Positions 1 through 6,608 of a DNA stretch of 9,030 bases are shown here, in pieces; position 1 is the stretch's first letter; the number at the start of each line of letters is the position of its first letter. The translations under genes were made by a program, and so were the position numbers. The notes under the pieces were generated by a model. That model searched no databases and was not told where the DNA came from. It was given only the letters and a program-made list of their open reading frames with translations. Origin of the DNA: Planctomycetota bacterium. Lineage in GTDB: Bacteria; Planctomycetota; Phycisphaerae; UBA1845; CAIVHJ01. The stretch lies in the NCBI GenBank assembly GCA_022573485.1, contig JACZTW010000152.1:1-9030 (forward strand), given 5' to 3'.

Positions 1-22
1 GAGTTTAAGATTTAGGGATGGA

Positions 23-110
23 CGCTCCCCAACTCCCCAACTCCTCAACTCCTAAACTCCTCAACTCCTCAACTCCTAAACTCCTCAACTCCCCAACTCT
101 TCAACTCTTC
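23..110. repeat. Octamer tandem repeat, about 10 units of AACTCCTC type
   Basis: Ten uninterrupted 8-bp units run from 31 to 110. They are AACTCCCC, AACTCCTC, AACTCCTA, AACTCCTC, AACTCCTC, AACTCCTA, AACTCCTC, AACTCCCC, AACTCTTC and AACTCTTC, with a degenerate unit CGCTCCCC at 23-30. The period is exact and variation is confined to the last three bases of each unit. The array runs into the 3' end of the SDR gene, whose stop codon lies inside the last two units. Because 8 is not a multiple of 3, the array cannot encode a simple periodic peptide. I infer a simple-sequence array spread by slippage; no function is visible. Confidence 0.93.
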
Positions 111-802
111 TTAACGTAGACGACTGAGCCGCTGGCGTGGCGGCTGCGATCGTCCAGAATCCACTCGACCGCACTCGCTATTTCCGACGGCGGCAGGCAT
201 TGATCGGCGGGGAAATCCGGGAAGTTGTCTCGAAGCATCCGCGTATCGACCGCCCCGGGCGCGACGGCGTGAACCAGTATGTTGTGTTCTCGGCCCTCCT
301 CGGCCAATGCTTTGGTGAAAGTACTGACCCAGGCCTTGCTCGCACCGTAGGCCTGAAAACCCCGGAAAGGATCGACTGCGGCGACCGATGAAATGTTGAC
401 GATGCGCCCACCGCCCTGCTCGACGAAGATCGGCCAAACCGCACGGCAGGCATAGAACACCGCGTGACAGTTGATCGCCATCATGCGGTCGAAGACAGCC
501 ACATCGCAATCCTGCATGTTCAGGACCGGCGCGACGCCGGCGTTGTTGATCAGCACGTCCACCCGGCCGAATTCGCTGCGGGTCGAAGCAATCAACTCAG
601 AAACGGCGTCAAATGAGCTGAGGTCGGCCGACACTGTATGGCATTGTCCGCCCTCGCTCTTGATCAGGGATTGTGTCTCGGCCAGCCCATCCTCGGAACG
701 GGCGACCGCCACGATCTGCGCCCCGGCTCGCGCCAAGGTCAATGCCATCGACTGTCCGATGCCTCGGCTGGCGCCGGTGATCACAATCACTTGATCCTTC
801 AT
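101..802 (-). CDS. SDR-family NAD(P)-dependent oxidoreductase (FabG-like)
   Basis: This 233-aa protein is a classical short-chain dehydrogenase/reductase of the family's usual length. The cofactor-binding TGASRGIG motif is at residues 9-16, NNAG at 86-89, and a full catalytic tetrad fits N111, S139, Y152 and K156 (YGASK). The PG motif after the active site is at 182-183. An Arg at the end of the second strand (VAR, residue 35) suggests NADPH preference, which is inference. The family interconverts hydroxyl and carbonyl groups; the substrate here is unknown. The ATG start at 802 is preceded by GGAG with 6-nt spacing and overlaps the GH3 stop codon as ATGA, so translation is probably coupled. 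An upstream in-frame extension to 1171 exists but lacks SDR character and lies inside GH3. The stop codon falls inside the octamer repeat, so the last two residues are repeat-encoded. Confidence 0.95.
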   Translation of the reverse strand: MKDQVIVITGASRGIGQSMALTLARAGAQIVAVARSEDGLAETQSLIKSEGGQCHTVSADLSSFDAVSELIASTRSEFGRVDVLINNAGVAPVLNMQDCDVAVFDRMMAINCHAVFYACRAVWPIFVEQGGGRIVNISSVAAVDPFRGFQAYGASKAWVSTFTKALAEEGREHNILVHAVAPGAVDTRMLRDNFPDFPADQCLPPSEIASAVEWILDDRSRHASGSVVYVKKS

Positions 803-2682
803 TCCGAACTCCGTGTCTTGCGGCCTGAGAGCGAGGTGCCACTGGTCCCGGCGCGCCGGGATCTGCCAGTGCTCGCGGGCTGCTTGTGACGCACTGGCGG
901 GCAAGCCGCCTGTGGCACCCCCGCACCATTTGAGCCGGCAGGAGCCGGCGTATCGGGTTTTCGACCGGCAATCCCTACGATCGGAAAATCGTGATCTTCC
1001 CCCGGCTGGGTCAACAGGAATTTGTGCTTGTATTGCTCGTTGTTTCGGCGGTACCGCGTGCTCAGCGCCTGATCGCGCGCCTCCAAAAACCCCTCGGGCA
1101 ACAGGTTGATTCGCAGCCGCCCGAGCCGCAGGCTTTTCTGCTTGGAGTCGTATTCCACGTTGAGCTGACAAAGATCCCGATCCGCCGCTTGACAGAAACG
1201 GTCGAGCGCCGAATGCGGAGTAGCCGCCGCGGTCTCAATGTGCAGGCGGTAGTACGGCGGATCGTCCCACTGCGGCGAGAGTACATAGTTCCCAAGCCTT
1301 ATCCCGGCCGACGCCGCAGCCTGATTGATTGCTGTCACCGCTTGATACTCGCTCAGTTTCTCGCCGGTCAGCGAGCAAATGTGCTCGCCTTTGTTCAGGA
1401 ACTCGATGATCGGCGCCTGCCCCTCAAGCCCGACAACACGAATCTGATCACCGATCGAGTAGCGATACAGGCCTGCAGAGTTGGTCAGCACAATGAAGTA
1501 ATCCCGCCCGACTTCCACTTCATGGCTTCGCAGGCAATCGGGATTCGACTTGTCGATCTGTTCCGCCGGTATGAATTCGTAGAAACTGCTGGTGACGTCG
1601 AGGATGCCGGCCGACGTGCCGTCCTGCATGGTGATGGACATTCTGCCTTCGCTGGCCAGCAGTCCAATATCACGCACCGGAGTGTCGCCGAAGTAATGCG
1701 CGAACTCACGAAGGAATAAACCCAGTGTACCGCCGGTCCAGTTGCACATGAACCCGAGTTTCCAAAAGTGCTTGGGCAGCAACTCGCCGTGTTGCTCGAG
1801 CAGTTGTTGCAGCACAGCCGCCCGGGCCGGCTCAGCCCTCAGCCGCGGGGCCAATAGGTCGCGCACTTCGCCGGGCACCTGAAGTTCCCCCCACAGCGTG
1901 CCGTCATGGATATCGCGTATCAACGTTTCGGAATATTGGGCGGCCGTCTTGGCCAGCCGCAGCGGCGTGGCCGGGTTGGCCGTGACCATGAAGCCGACGT
2001 TCTCCACCGGCACGGACAAACGCATGATCGTGTAGTAGCGGGCCAGGGGATCATCAATGTGTGCGACACATAACGGCGTGAGGTAATACTTGCGCGCCAG
2101 ATAGCCCTGTGAGGCGGCCATCAGGCCGGTGATCGCGCCGCAGGGGATGCCGCCTTCGGTGTGCGTCTCGTCCATGCGCGAGGTGATCTGCACGATCGGC
2201 CGGAGAAACGTGTCTTCGTGATCCATCAGCGCTTTGATGCCGAACGCATTCCAGCCGTCGCGGAACTCCTTGAGGAATTGATCCGTCACCGGGATGTACT
2301 TTGGCTTGCCGGTCGTTCCGCTGGTGAGGGCGAACATGCGGACCTTCTGCCCGCTGCCGAAGAGCGCGTTGTGCTCGCCGCGGCGAAGGCGGGCGATGTA
2401 CGGCTCGAAATCTTCATACGTTTGCAGCGGCACATGTTTCGTGAAGTCGGCGTAGCTGCGGATCTGGTCAAAACGGTGTTCTCTGCCGTAGGCGCTGTCG
2501 GCGTTGCGCCGGATCTTCGCCAGCAAGACCCGCTCCTGCACGCGGGTCGCGTCCTGCGTTGCAGCGTGGAAGCGCTTCAGCAGGCGCCGGCAATGAACCT
2601 TGGTCGCGAGCAGCATCAGGCGGTCGCTGAGTGATCGATTAAACATCGATCGTATTGTATGAGCATTGTCGCGACTGACCAA
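799..2682 (-). CDS. GH3-family acyl-adenylating (acyl-amido synthetase-like) protein
   Basis: This 627-aa protein belongs to the GH3 branch of the acyl-adenylate superfamily. Plant members use ATP to join acyl acids such as auxin or jasmonate to amino acids; bacterial members are mostly uncharacterised. Visible motifs are the phosphate-binding loop TSGTTGKPK at 120-128, LLASEG at 341-346 (equivalent to the plant ASSE-type motif), LYRYSIGD at 405-412, and GEKLSE near 440-445, where C-terminal-domain residues contact the ligand. I chose the TTG start at 2682 because GGAGG lies 8 nt upstream, within the end of truB. The first ATG, at 2646, has no ribosome-binding site. The core ends near residue 570 and is followed by a roughly 55-residue Pro/Ser/Arg-rich tail. 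The gene sits 3 bp after truB and overlaps the SDR by 4 bp. The acyl and amine substrates cannot be inferred. Confidence 0.93.
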   Translation of the reverse strand: MVSRDNAHTIRSMFNRSLSDRLMLLATKVHCRRLLKRFHAATQDATRVQERVLLAKIRRNADSAYGREHRFDQIRSYADFTKHVPLQTYEDFEPYIARLRRGEHNALFGSGQKVRMFALTSGTTGKPKYIPVTDQFLKEFRDGWNAFGIKALMDHEDTFLRPIVQITSRMDETHTEGGIPCGAITGLMAASQGYLARKYYLTPLCVAHIDDPLARYYTIMRLSVPVENVGFMVTANPATPLRLAKTAAQYSETLIRDIHDGTLWGELQVPGEVRDLLAPRLRAEPARAAVLQQLLEQHGELLPKHFWKLGFMCNWTGGTLGLFLREFAHYFGDTPVRDIGLLASEGRMSITMQDGTSAGILDVTSSFYEFIPAEQIDKSNPDCLRSHEVEVGRDYFIVLTNSAGLYRYSIGDQIRVVGLEGQAPIIEFLNKGEHICSLTGEKLSEYQAVTAINQAAASAGIRLGNYVLSPQWDDPPYYRLHIETAAATPHSALDRFCQAADRDLCQLNVEYDSKQKSLRLGRLRINLLPEGFLEARDQALSTRYRRNNEQYKHKFLLTQPGEDHDFPIVGIAGRKPDTPAPAGSNGAGVPQAACPPVRHKQPASTGRSRRAGTSGTSLSGRKTRSSE

Positions 2683-2685
2683 CTA

Positions 2686-3432
2686 TCAGGCCTCCGGTGT
2701 GGGATGGGACGCATATTCGTCCAGCAACTGATCGAGTTGGTCCAGGGCGACGCGTCGTTGCTCAAACAAGCCCTGCTGGAGCTCTTCGAGTGACGTGCCC
2801 TCTTCAATTGTGAATGGCCCAACGGCTGTCCGTGTGAGTTGCGTGAGACATCCGCCGGTACCGAGCGCGCTGCCGAGATCGCGGATGATCGCCCGAATGT
2901 ACGTGCCCCGCCCGCAGGTGACCTCGAACTCGATCTCAGGCCATTCGTAGCGCAGGATTTCGAGGCGGTCGATCCGAACTGCTCTGGGCTTGAGCGTCAC
3001 GGACTGGCCCCGGCGCGCCAACTCGTACGAGCGGACGCCGGCCACCTTGACCGCGGAGACAGCGGGTGGGATTTGCTCGCGGACGCTCTGCAAATGAGCA
3101 GCGGCCTGTACGACTTCGTCCTGCGAAGGTACTTCCCGTATCTCGACTGGTTGGTGGGGCGAGTCGGAGTCGAAGCTGTGGCTGGTGACGTCCAGCCGCC
3201 CGATCGCATGATAGACTTTGGGCAAGTTCATGAGCCGTTCGACGCGCTTGGTGCCCTTCCCCATGCACAACAGCAGCACGCCATCCGCCGCCGGATCCAG
3301 CGTGCCGGCGTGGCCGCTCTTGCGGATGTGCGTAAGGGCGCGCACCTTGTAAAGCGCCTTGGCCGACGTGATGCCCGTCGGTTTGCGGAAATTGAGCAGT
3401 CCGTCAAATTGTTCGCGAATCACTGCTGTCAT
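2686..3432 (-). CDS. truB: tRNA pseudouridine(55) synthase TruB
   Basis: TruB isomerises uridine 55 in the T-loop of nearly all tRNAs to pseudouridine and acts as a tRNA-folding chaperone in the cytoplasm. Using the ATG at 3432 the product has 248 aa. It shows the KPTGITS motif at 17-23 and GHAGTLDP at 40-47, where D46 is the catalytic aspartate. The conserved CGRGTYIRAI stretch comes later in the catalytic domain. A short C-terminal extension replaces a full PUA domain, so this is a compact form. An alternative GTG at 3456 would place the start inside the stem of the upstream terminator and has no Shine-Dalgarno sequence. The ATG has only AGG at 4-nt spacing. In many bacteria truB follows rbfA or infB; here it heads a GH3-SDR operon instead, which is unusual company. 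Confidence 0.96.
   Translation of the reverse strand: MTAVIREQFDGLLNFRKPTGITSAKALYKVRALTHIRKSGHAGTLDPAADGVLLLCMGKGTKRVERLMNLPKVYHAIGRLDVTSHSFDSDSPHQPVEIREVPSQDEVVQAAAHLQSVREQIPPAVSAVKVAGVRSYELARRGQSVTLKPRAVRIDRLEILRYEWPEIEFEVTCGRGTYIRAIIRDLGSALGTGGCLTQLTRTAVGPFTIEEGTSLEELQQGLFEQRRVALDQLDQLLDEYASHPTPEA
2691..2695 (-). promoter_or_regulatory. Shine-Dalgarno GGAGG deciding the GH3 TTG start
   Basis: GGAGG on the minus strand, within the last truB codons, lies 8 nt before the TTG at 2682. The competing ATG at 2646 has no purine-rich site in front of it. The site therefore supports the TTG start and suggests reinitiation straight after truB termination. Confidence 0.75.
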
Positions 3433-3442
3433 GCTACCTAAT

Positions 3443-3475
3443 AAAAAAGCAGGCACGTCTGTTCGACGCGCCCGC
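3443..3475 (-). terminator. Rho-independent terminator after the lipoprotein gene
   Basis: On the minus strand GCGGGCGCGTC, loop GAACA and GACGTGCCTGC form an 11-bp GC-rich stem with two G-U wobbles and no mismatch, followed directly by TTTTTT. It lies 26 nt after the lipoprotein stop codon. The T-run ends 10 nt before the truB ATG at 3432, so the truB ribosome-binding region abuts the hairpin. truB transcription must therefore come from read-through or from a promoter I could not identify close by. Confidence 0.92.
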
Positions 3476-3501
3476 TCGAGTCGTTTGCACTCGCTCAGAA
3501 A

Positions 3502-3912
3502 TCAGGACGGCTTGCAGCATTTCTTATCGCAGTCTTTGGCGCAGCCCGCGCGTTTCATCTGCACGTGGATGTCCCGCTCATCCTCGCGTTCGTACTCGAT
3601 GTCCATCGTCCCGCCGATCAGGGCGATCTTTACGTCATACTCCCGCGCCGAGCCGCCGCCATCGGGTGTCAGCGTCAGATTGTTCCAGGCGTACGTATAG
3701 GTGCCGGTCGACTTGCGCTCGTTGCCGCCGTACGACATCGTGGCCTCATATGTGCCGTCATAGTTGAAGGTCGCGTCGCCGACACTAAATTCACCCACAG
3801 CATCGGCCGGCCTGATCTTGCCGGTGGATTCCCATCGGCCCCGGATGCCGGCACACCCACTGATCAAGATGGACGCACACACCAGAATCGAGAGTTTGAG
3901 CGAGTTTTTCAT
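3502..3912 (-). CDS. Small predicted lipoprotein with beta-rich body and Cys-rich tail
   Basis: This 136-aa protein has a short basic N-terminus, a hydrophobic stretch and the lipobox ISGC with the lipidated cysteine at C20, so it should be exported and membrane-anchored. Residues 25-120 contain alternating polar and hydrophobic stretches rich in Gly, Thr and Tyr (for example GTYEATMSYGG), compatible with a small lipocalin-like beta-barrel; this is inference from pattern only. The tail from 123 has four cysteines (C124, C128, C132, C133) among Lys and Asp and could bind metal or form disulfides. I chose the ATG at 3912 because AAGGGG precedes it by 7 nt; an ATG at 3918 would overlap that site. 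It has its own promoter and terminator, so it is probably monocistronic. I do not recognise a named family. Confidence 0.82.
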   Translation of the reverse strand: MKNSLKLSILVCASILISGCAGIRGRWESTGKIRPADAVGEFSVGDATFNYDGTYEATMSYGGNERKSTGTYTYAWNNLTLTPDGGGSAREYDVKIALIGGTMDIEYEREDERDIHVQMKRAGCAKDCDKKCCKPS

Positions 3913-3919
3913 AATCATA

Positions 3920-3925
3920 CCCCTT
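3920..3925 (-). promoter_or_regulatory. Shine-Dalgarno AAGGGG of the lipoprotein gene
   Basis: AAGGGG on the minus strand lies 7 nt before the ATG at 3912. It selects this start over the ATG at 3918 and the longer frame reaching 3972. Confidence 0.7.
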
Positions 3926-3967
3926 TTGTGCTGCAAGCCGATGAACGAAACCACACCGCCAAGCCAA

Positions 3968-3996
3968 ACCATACTTCAATACCGGGGCCAGTTCAA
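3968..3996 (-). promoter_or_regulatory. Sigma70-like promoter for the lipoprotein gene
   Basis: On the minus strand TTGAAC (3991-3996) and TATGGT (3968-3973) are separated by exactly 17 bp. Each hexamer matches the consensus at four or five positions. The predicted transcript would have a leader of about 50 nt before the ATG at 3912. This is a sequence match only. Confidence 0.6.
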
Positions 3997-4022
3997 CCTC
4001 TTCCTTCATCGAAACCTGGGCG

Positions 4023-4051
4023 TTGAAAAGGTCTGCAATTCACGCTATGTT
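4023..4051 (+). promoter_or_regulatory. Sigma70-like promoter for the FmdB-membrane protein cluster
   Basis: TTGAAA (4023-4028) and TATGTT (4046-4051) are separated by 17 bp, and the -10 element ends 38 nt before the ATG at 4090. The element lies back to back with the leftward lipoprotein promoter, with 26 bp between the two -35 boxes, so a regulator bound there could affect both directions. Confidence 0.6.
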
Positions 4052-4089
4052 AAGGCTTTGCAATTGTTCGACTCCAGGACCCGCACGCG

Positions 4090-4317
4090 ATGCCGATCTA
4101 CGAATACTGCTGCTGCCAATGCGAACACCGCTTTGAGGCGCTGGTGCGGAGCGCCGACGACGCACGGATGCTGGCCTGCCCCGAATGTGGAGGCATGGAT
4201 CACGAACGGCTCTTCAGCGTGTTCGCGGCGCCGCAGACCAGCAACGGGCCGCTCGCCGATTCGGGCGGCTGTGGGCGGTGTGGCGATCCGAATGGTCCTT
4301 GTTCGAGCATGGGTTGA
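4090..4317 (+). CDS. FmdB-family zinc ribbon protein
   Basis: This 75-aa protein starts MPIYEY, the signature of the FmdB/CxxC_CxxC zinc ribbon family of small putative regulatory proteins. The expected zinc ligands are C8 and C11 in the first knuckle and C30 and C33 (CPEC) in the second. Three consecutive cysteines (C7-C9) make the exact first ligand ambiguous. The Gly/Ser/Cys-rich C-terminus (C61, C64, C71) is also typical. The family was named for a gene beside formamidase and amidase genes, and its molecular role remains unclear. A weak AGGA lies 10 nt upstream of the ATG. It is the first gene of a tight cluster, 5 bp before the next gene. Confidence 0.9.
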   Translation: MPIYEYCCCQCEHRFEALVRSADDARMLACPECGGMDHERLFSVFAAPQTSNGPLADSGGCGRCGDPNGPCSSMG

Positions 4318-4322
4318 GTTTG

Positions 4323-4823
4323 ATGAGCAATACGCCGCTGGGCAATTCATTTTTGCGGGCTCCAATCGCTGCCATTCTGGCCTGGCTGATCCCCGGGTTG
4401 GGCCATATCTTCCTGGGGCATAAGGTGCGCGGCGTTATCTTTCTCGTGGTGATCACGTTCACGTTCTGGACGGGCGTGGCCGTCGGAGGCGTGAAGTGCG
4501 TCGATCCGTACAAGCCGGTTCAGCAGCATTCGACCGCACATGAGCAGAGGGGCAGAGCCCGATCGTGGTGGTTCTTTGCCCAGATTATGAACGGCGGATA
4601 CGCCGTGGCGACGCACGCCATAGGGCTCCGCGCTGAAGGGGCGTCGTATCTGTCCTGGCCTTCGGGCGACATCGCCAGTGTCTATACGGGCGTGGCCGGC
4701 CTGCTGAACTTGCTGATCATCATCGATGCCCTGGTCCGAGCGGAAGGCCTTGCCGTAGCGATCGCGCCCTCCTCCAGCAAGAGCCGATCCACGGGGCCTC
4801 CGAAGGGCGGTGGATCGACTTGA
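4323..4823 (+). CDS. Predicted polytopic membrane protein, TM2-like N-terminus
   Basis: This 166-aa protein begins with a helix followed by AWLIPGLGHIFLGHKVRGV (about residues 20-38), which resembles the Gly-rich turn of TM2-type domains. Likely membrane segments are about 12-33, 36-56 and 118-137. The middle (57-115) is hydrophilic, and the C-terminal 25 residues are Ser/Gly/Pro-rich. It looks like the small family of planctomycete membrane proteins with a PGxGHxxLG start (possibly DUF6677; not checked). No enzymatic motif is visible. The ATG at 4323 follows the FmdB stop by 5 bp and has no strong Shine-Dalgarno sequence, which suggests coupled translation. The TGA stop at 4821-4823 overlaps the TTG start of the next gene as TTGA. 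Confidence 0.85.
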   Translation: MSNTPLGNSFLRAPIAAILAWLIPGLGHIFLGHKVRGVIFLVVITFTFWTGVAVGGVKCVDPYKPVQQHSTAHEQRGRARSWWFFAQIMNGGYAVATHAIGLRAEGASYLSWPSGDIASVYTGVAGLLNLLIIIDALVRAEGLAVAIAPSSSKSRSTGPPKGGGST

Positions 4824-5050
4824 CATTTGTGTGGGCGACACTCTTTCTCGATCCGATCCCTCTGTCGGGCATTCAACGTGCGGCGCTGCTTCTGCCGATC
4901 TGCCTGAGCATCAGCGTGGTCTACAGGACCATCAAGACGCCCGACCTCCGCGATATCCCCAAGACTTCCCTGGCGCTGTGGATCACCATCGTCGTCGGCA
5001 TGTGGGTCGTCGCCCTCACTCTGTATGTCGTATACTTGCTCTTCGCTTGA
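4820..5050 (+). CDS. Small two-helix membrane protein of unknown function
   Basis: This 76-aa protein has two clear hydrophobic segments, at about 20-35 and 51-75, joined by a polar loop containing YRTIKTPDLRDIPK. The first 19 residues are moderately hydrophobic and carry DPIPLSGIQR. The TTG start at 4820 overlaps the preceding stop as TTGA and is preceded by GGTGG at about 7-nt spacing. A GTG at 4829 is the alternative start. The tight overlap with the previous membrane protein suggests the two are made together and may form one complex; that is inference from context. No named family was recognised with certainty. Confidence 0.75.
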   Translation: MTFVWATLFLDPIPLSGIQRAALLLPICLSISVVYRTIKTPDLRDIPKTSLALWITIVVGMWVVALTLYVVYLLFA

Positions 5051-5102
5051 TCCAAGTGCCTGCGTCACCTCGCCCGTAGCGGCGGCAAGCAGATCGAATT
5101 GT
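5051..5102. other. Convergent intergenic gap, no terminator seen
   Basis: This 52-bp gap lies between the rightward small membrane protein and the leftward radical SAM gene. It holds only short palindromes (CTTG-ATC-CAAG at 5046-5056, and AATTG-TT-CAATT at 5097-5108 over the radical SAM stop codon). Neither is followed by a T-run, so I cannot call an intrinsic terminator in either direction. Confidence 0.6.
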
Positions 5103-6608
5103 TCAATTGAGCACAGGCAGTGGGTAGCTGCGTTCGCCTGCATCGCCCGGCCCGCTTTGATCTCCGCCACGCGGGCTGGCCGGCCCCAATGTACCAATGA
5201 ACCCCAGCATCCGCTGCTCGAACTCGAGCGGTGACAGATGCGGCTCCGCCCGGCGCAGACTGGTGATGAAATACGATATCAGGGAAGCGGCAGCACTGCC
5301 GGCAGTGTAGCAGTTGCGGCAGGCCCGCGGCAGCGCAGCCACATCGCCGGCGGCGTGCTTAGCCCGAAGTTCGGTCAGCGCCGGACCGTTCCAAATCTCG
5401 GTGAGCGTGTGCGTCCGCGTGTCGCCGACCACCAGCTCGCCGTGATAGTCCCGACAGCAGGCGCTGACCCGACCGTCGTAACCCACATAAGTATTCGACC
5501 ACAGCGGCAGACAGGGCACGTTCAACCGATCCACGTTGATGAGTTTTGCCCCCTCATAGTAGTCGACGTCGCCGGCGGTCAGCGAGTTCAGCAGGCCGAA
5601 GGTGATGAGGTCGTCGTCCACGAAACGCCCGAAGACATCAAAGAACAGCGGCACCTCGCGCAGATTGTCCAGAGACAGCGTGACGCCCATTTCCACGGAC
5701 GTGGGCAGATTGTGTTCCGTGATGGCACTGCGCATGAGGCGAAGATTGTCGAGCAATCGATCGAACTTTCCGCCGACGCGGATCCGCTCGTAGGTCTCGC
5801 GCGTGGCGCCATCTACGGAGAAGCGGATCACCGCCACAGGCCACCGCACGAGGGCGTCGATGTGGCGGTGGATCAGCAGACCGTTCGTGCTCAGTGTGAC
5901 CTCGAACCCGCGTTCATGGCTGATGCGCAGGATGTCCTCGAATCGGCGATGGATTGTAGGCTCGCCGACGGTGTGGTAGGTCAGGGTCTTGCAGTGGACC
6001 GCCTCAAGTTGGTCGAGTGATTCGCGGAACATGTCCAGGTCCATTTCGCCAATCGGGCGGGATGCCGAGTGCGTCTCACACATCACGCAATTGATGTTGC
6101 AGCCGTTGTTGATCTCCACGCCCACCGCAGGCGGCACCTCGGGCAGAGGATCATTCCACGGCTGAGGCTCGTCGTACAACTCCGGTGAGGCCTGGGTCAC
6201 CACCGCCTGAATCACCTCTGGTGTGACATCCGGGTTGTGATCGATGCGGAACGTACGAATGACCTTCACGCCTTCGCCCGCCAGACGTTCAAGACGGCGG
6301 ACCATGCGATCTTCCATGCGGTCGCTGGTGATGACGACCACGTCAATGTCTCCCCCGGTGACCGAATCCACAGGCCTTACCGCCAGCCCGAGTACTTCAC
6401 CGCTGGCCAGCTTTTCCGGATCATCATCCAGAATCGCCACGACGTGCCGCTTCGCCAGAACGTCTTCCAGATTGCGCCAGTTGGCGTGGAGGAACTTTCC
6501 GGCGCAGCACAGCGCGATGCGCGCGTCATCTGACAGAGTGCCGATTAAGTGCCGCAGCAGTGCAATTTGAACGTTCTCCAGGGACAAGCGAGACTCCGTC
6601 AACAGCAA
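5103..6608 (-). CDS. Radical SAM/SPASM protein with N-terminal Rossmann-like domain
   Basis: This 501-aa protein has three parts. Residues about 29-120 form an alpha/beta Rossmann-like domain (ARIALCCAG first strand, then VVAILDDDP, then DIDVVVITSDR). The radical SAM core starts near 161, with the 4Fe-4S motif C170-x3-C174-x2-C177 and VGEP at 214-217 corresponding to the GGEP SAM-contact motif. A SPASM-type C-terminal region has C366, C384/C385, C430 and C433 with the usual GYDGRVSACC and IWNG signatures, enough for one auxiliary Fe-S cluster. The family makes peptide, sugar or cofactor modifications through a 5'-deoxyadenosyl radical; the substrate here is unknown. The start is TTG at 6608 with GGTGG 7 nt upstream, and no in-frame ATG occurs before residue 98. 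It diverges from a second radical SAM gene. The last 25 residues are Gly/Pro-rich. Confidence 0.92.
   Translation of the reverse strand: MLLTESRLSLENVQIALLRHLIGTLSDDARIALCCAGKFLHANWRNLEDVLAKRHVVAILDDDPEKLASGEVLGLAVRPVDSVTGGDIDVVVITSDRMEDRMVRRLERLAGEGVKVIRTFRIDHNPDVTPEVIQAVVTQASPELYDEPQPWNDPLPEVPPAVGVEINNGCNINCVMCETHSASRPIGEMDLDMFRESLDQLEAVHCKTLTYHTVGEPTIHRRFEDILRISHERGFEVTLSTNGLLIHRHIDALVRWPVAVIRFSVDGATRETYERIRVGGKFDRLLDNLRLMRSAITEHNLPTSVEMGVTLSLDNLREVPLFFDVFGRFVDDDLITFGLLNSLTAGDVDYYEGAKLINVDRLNVPCLPLWSNTYVGYDGRVSACCRDYHGELVVGDTRTHTLTEIWNGPALTELRAKHAAGDVAALPRACRNCYTAGSAAASLISYFITSLRRAEPHLSPLEFEQRMLGFIGTLGPASPRGGDQSGPGDAGERSYPLPVLN

Noticed and set aside
31..110. Octamer array as a CRISPR array
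   Set aside because: Units are contiguous 8-bp repeats without spacers, and no cas genes are present.
803..1171. N-terminal extension of the SDR frame
   Set aside because: It lies wholly inside the GH3 coding region and is Arg/Ala-rich without motifs. The ATG at 802 has a Shine-Dalgarno sequence and begins directly with the cofactor-binding strand.
3433..3456. GTG start for truB at 3456
   Set aside because: The codon is inside the terminator stem and has no ribosome-binding site. The ATG at 3432 starts just before the conserved region.
5097..5108. AATTG-TT-CAATT palindrome over the radical SAM stop codon as a terminator
   Set aside because: The stem is only five AT-rich base pairs with a two-base loop and no T-run follows.
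5238..6020. 260-codon plus-strand frame inside the SPASM radical SAM gene
   Set aside because: It is the shadow of a gene with complete Fe-S motifs; the translation shows no recognisable domain.
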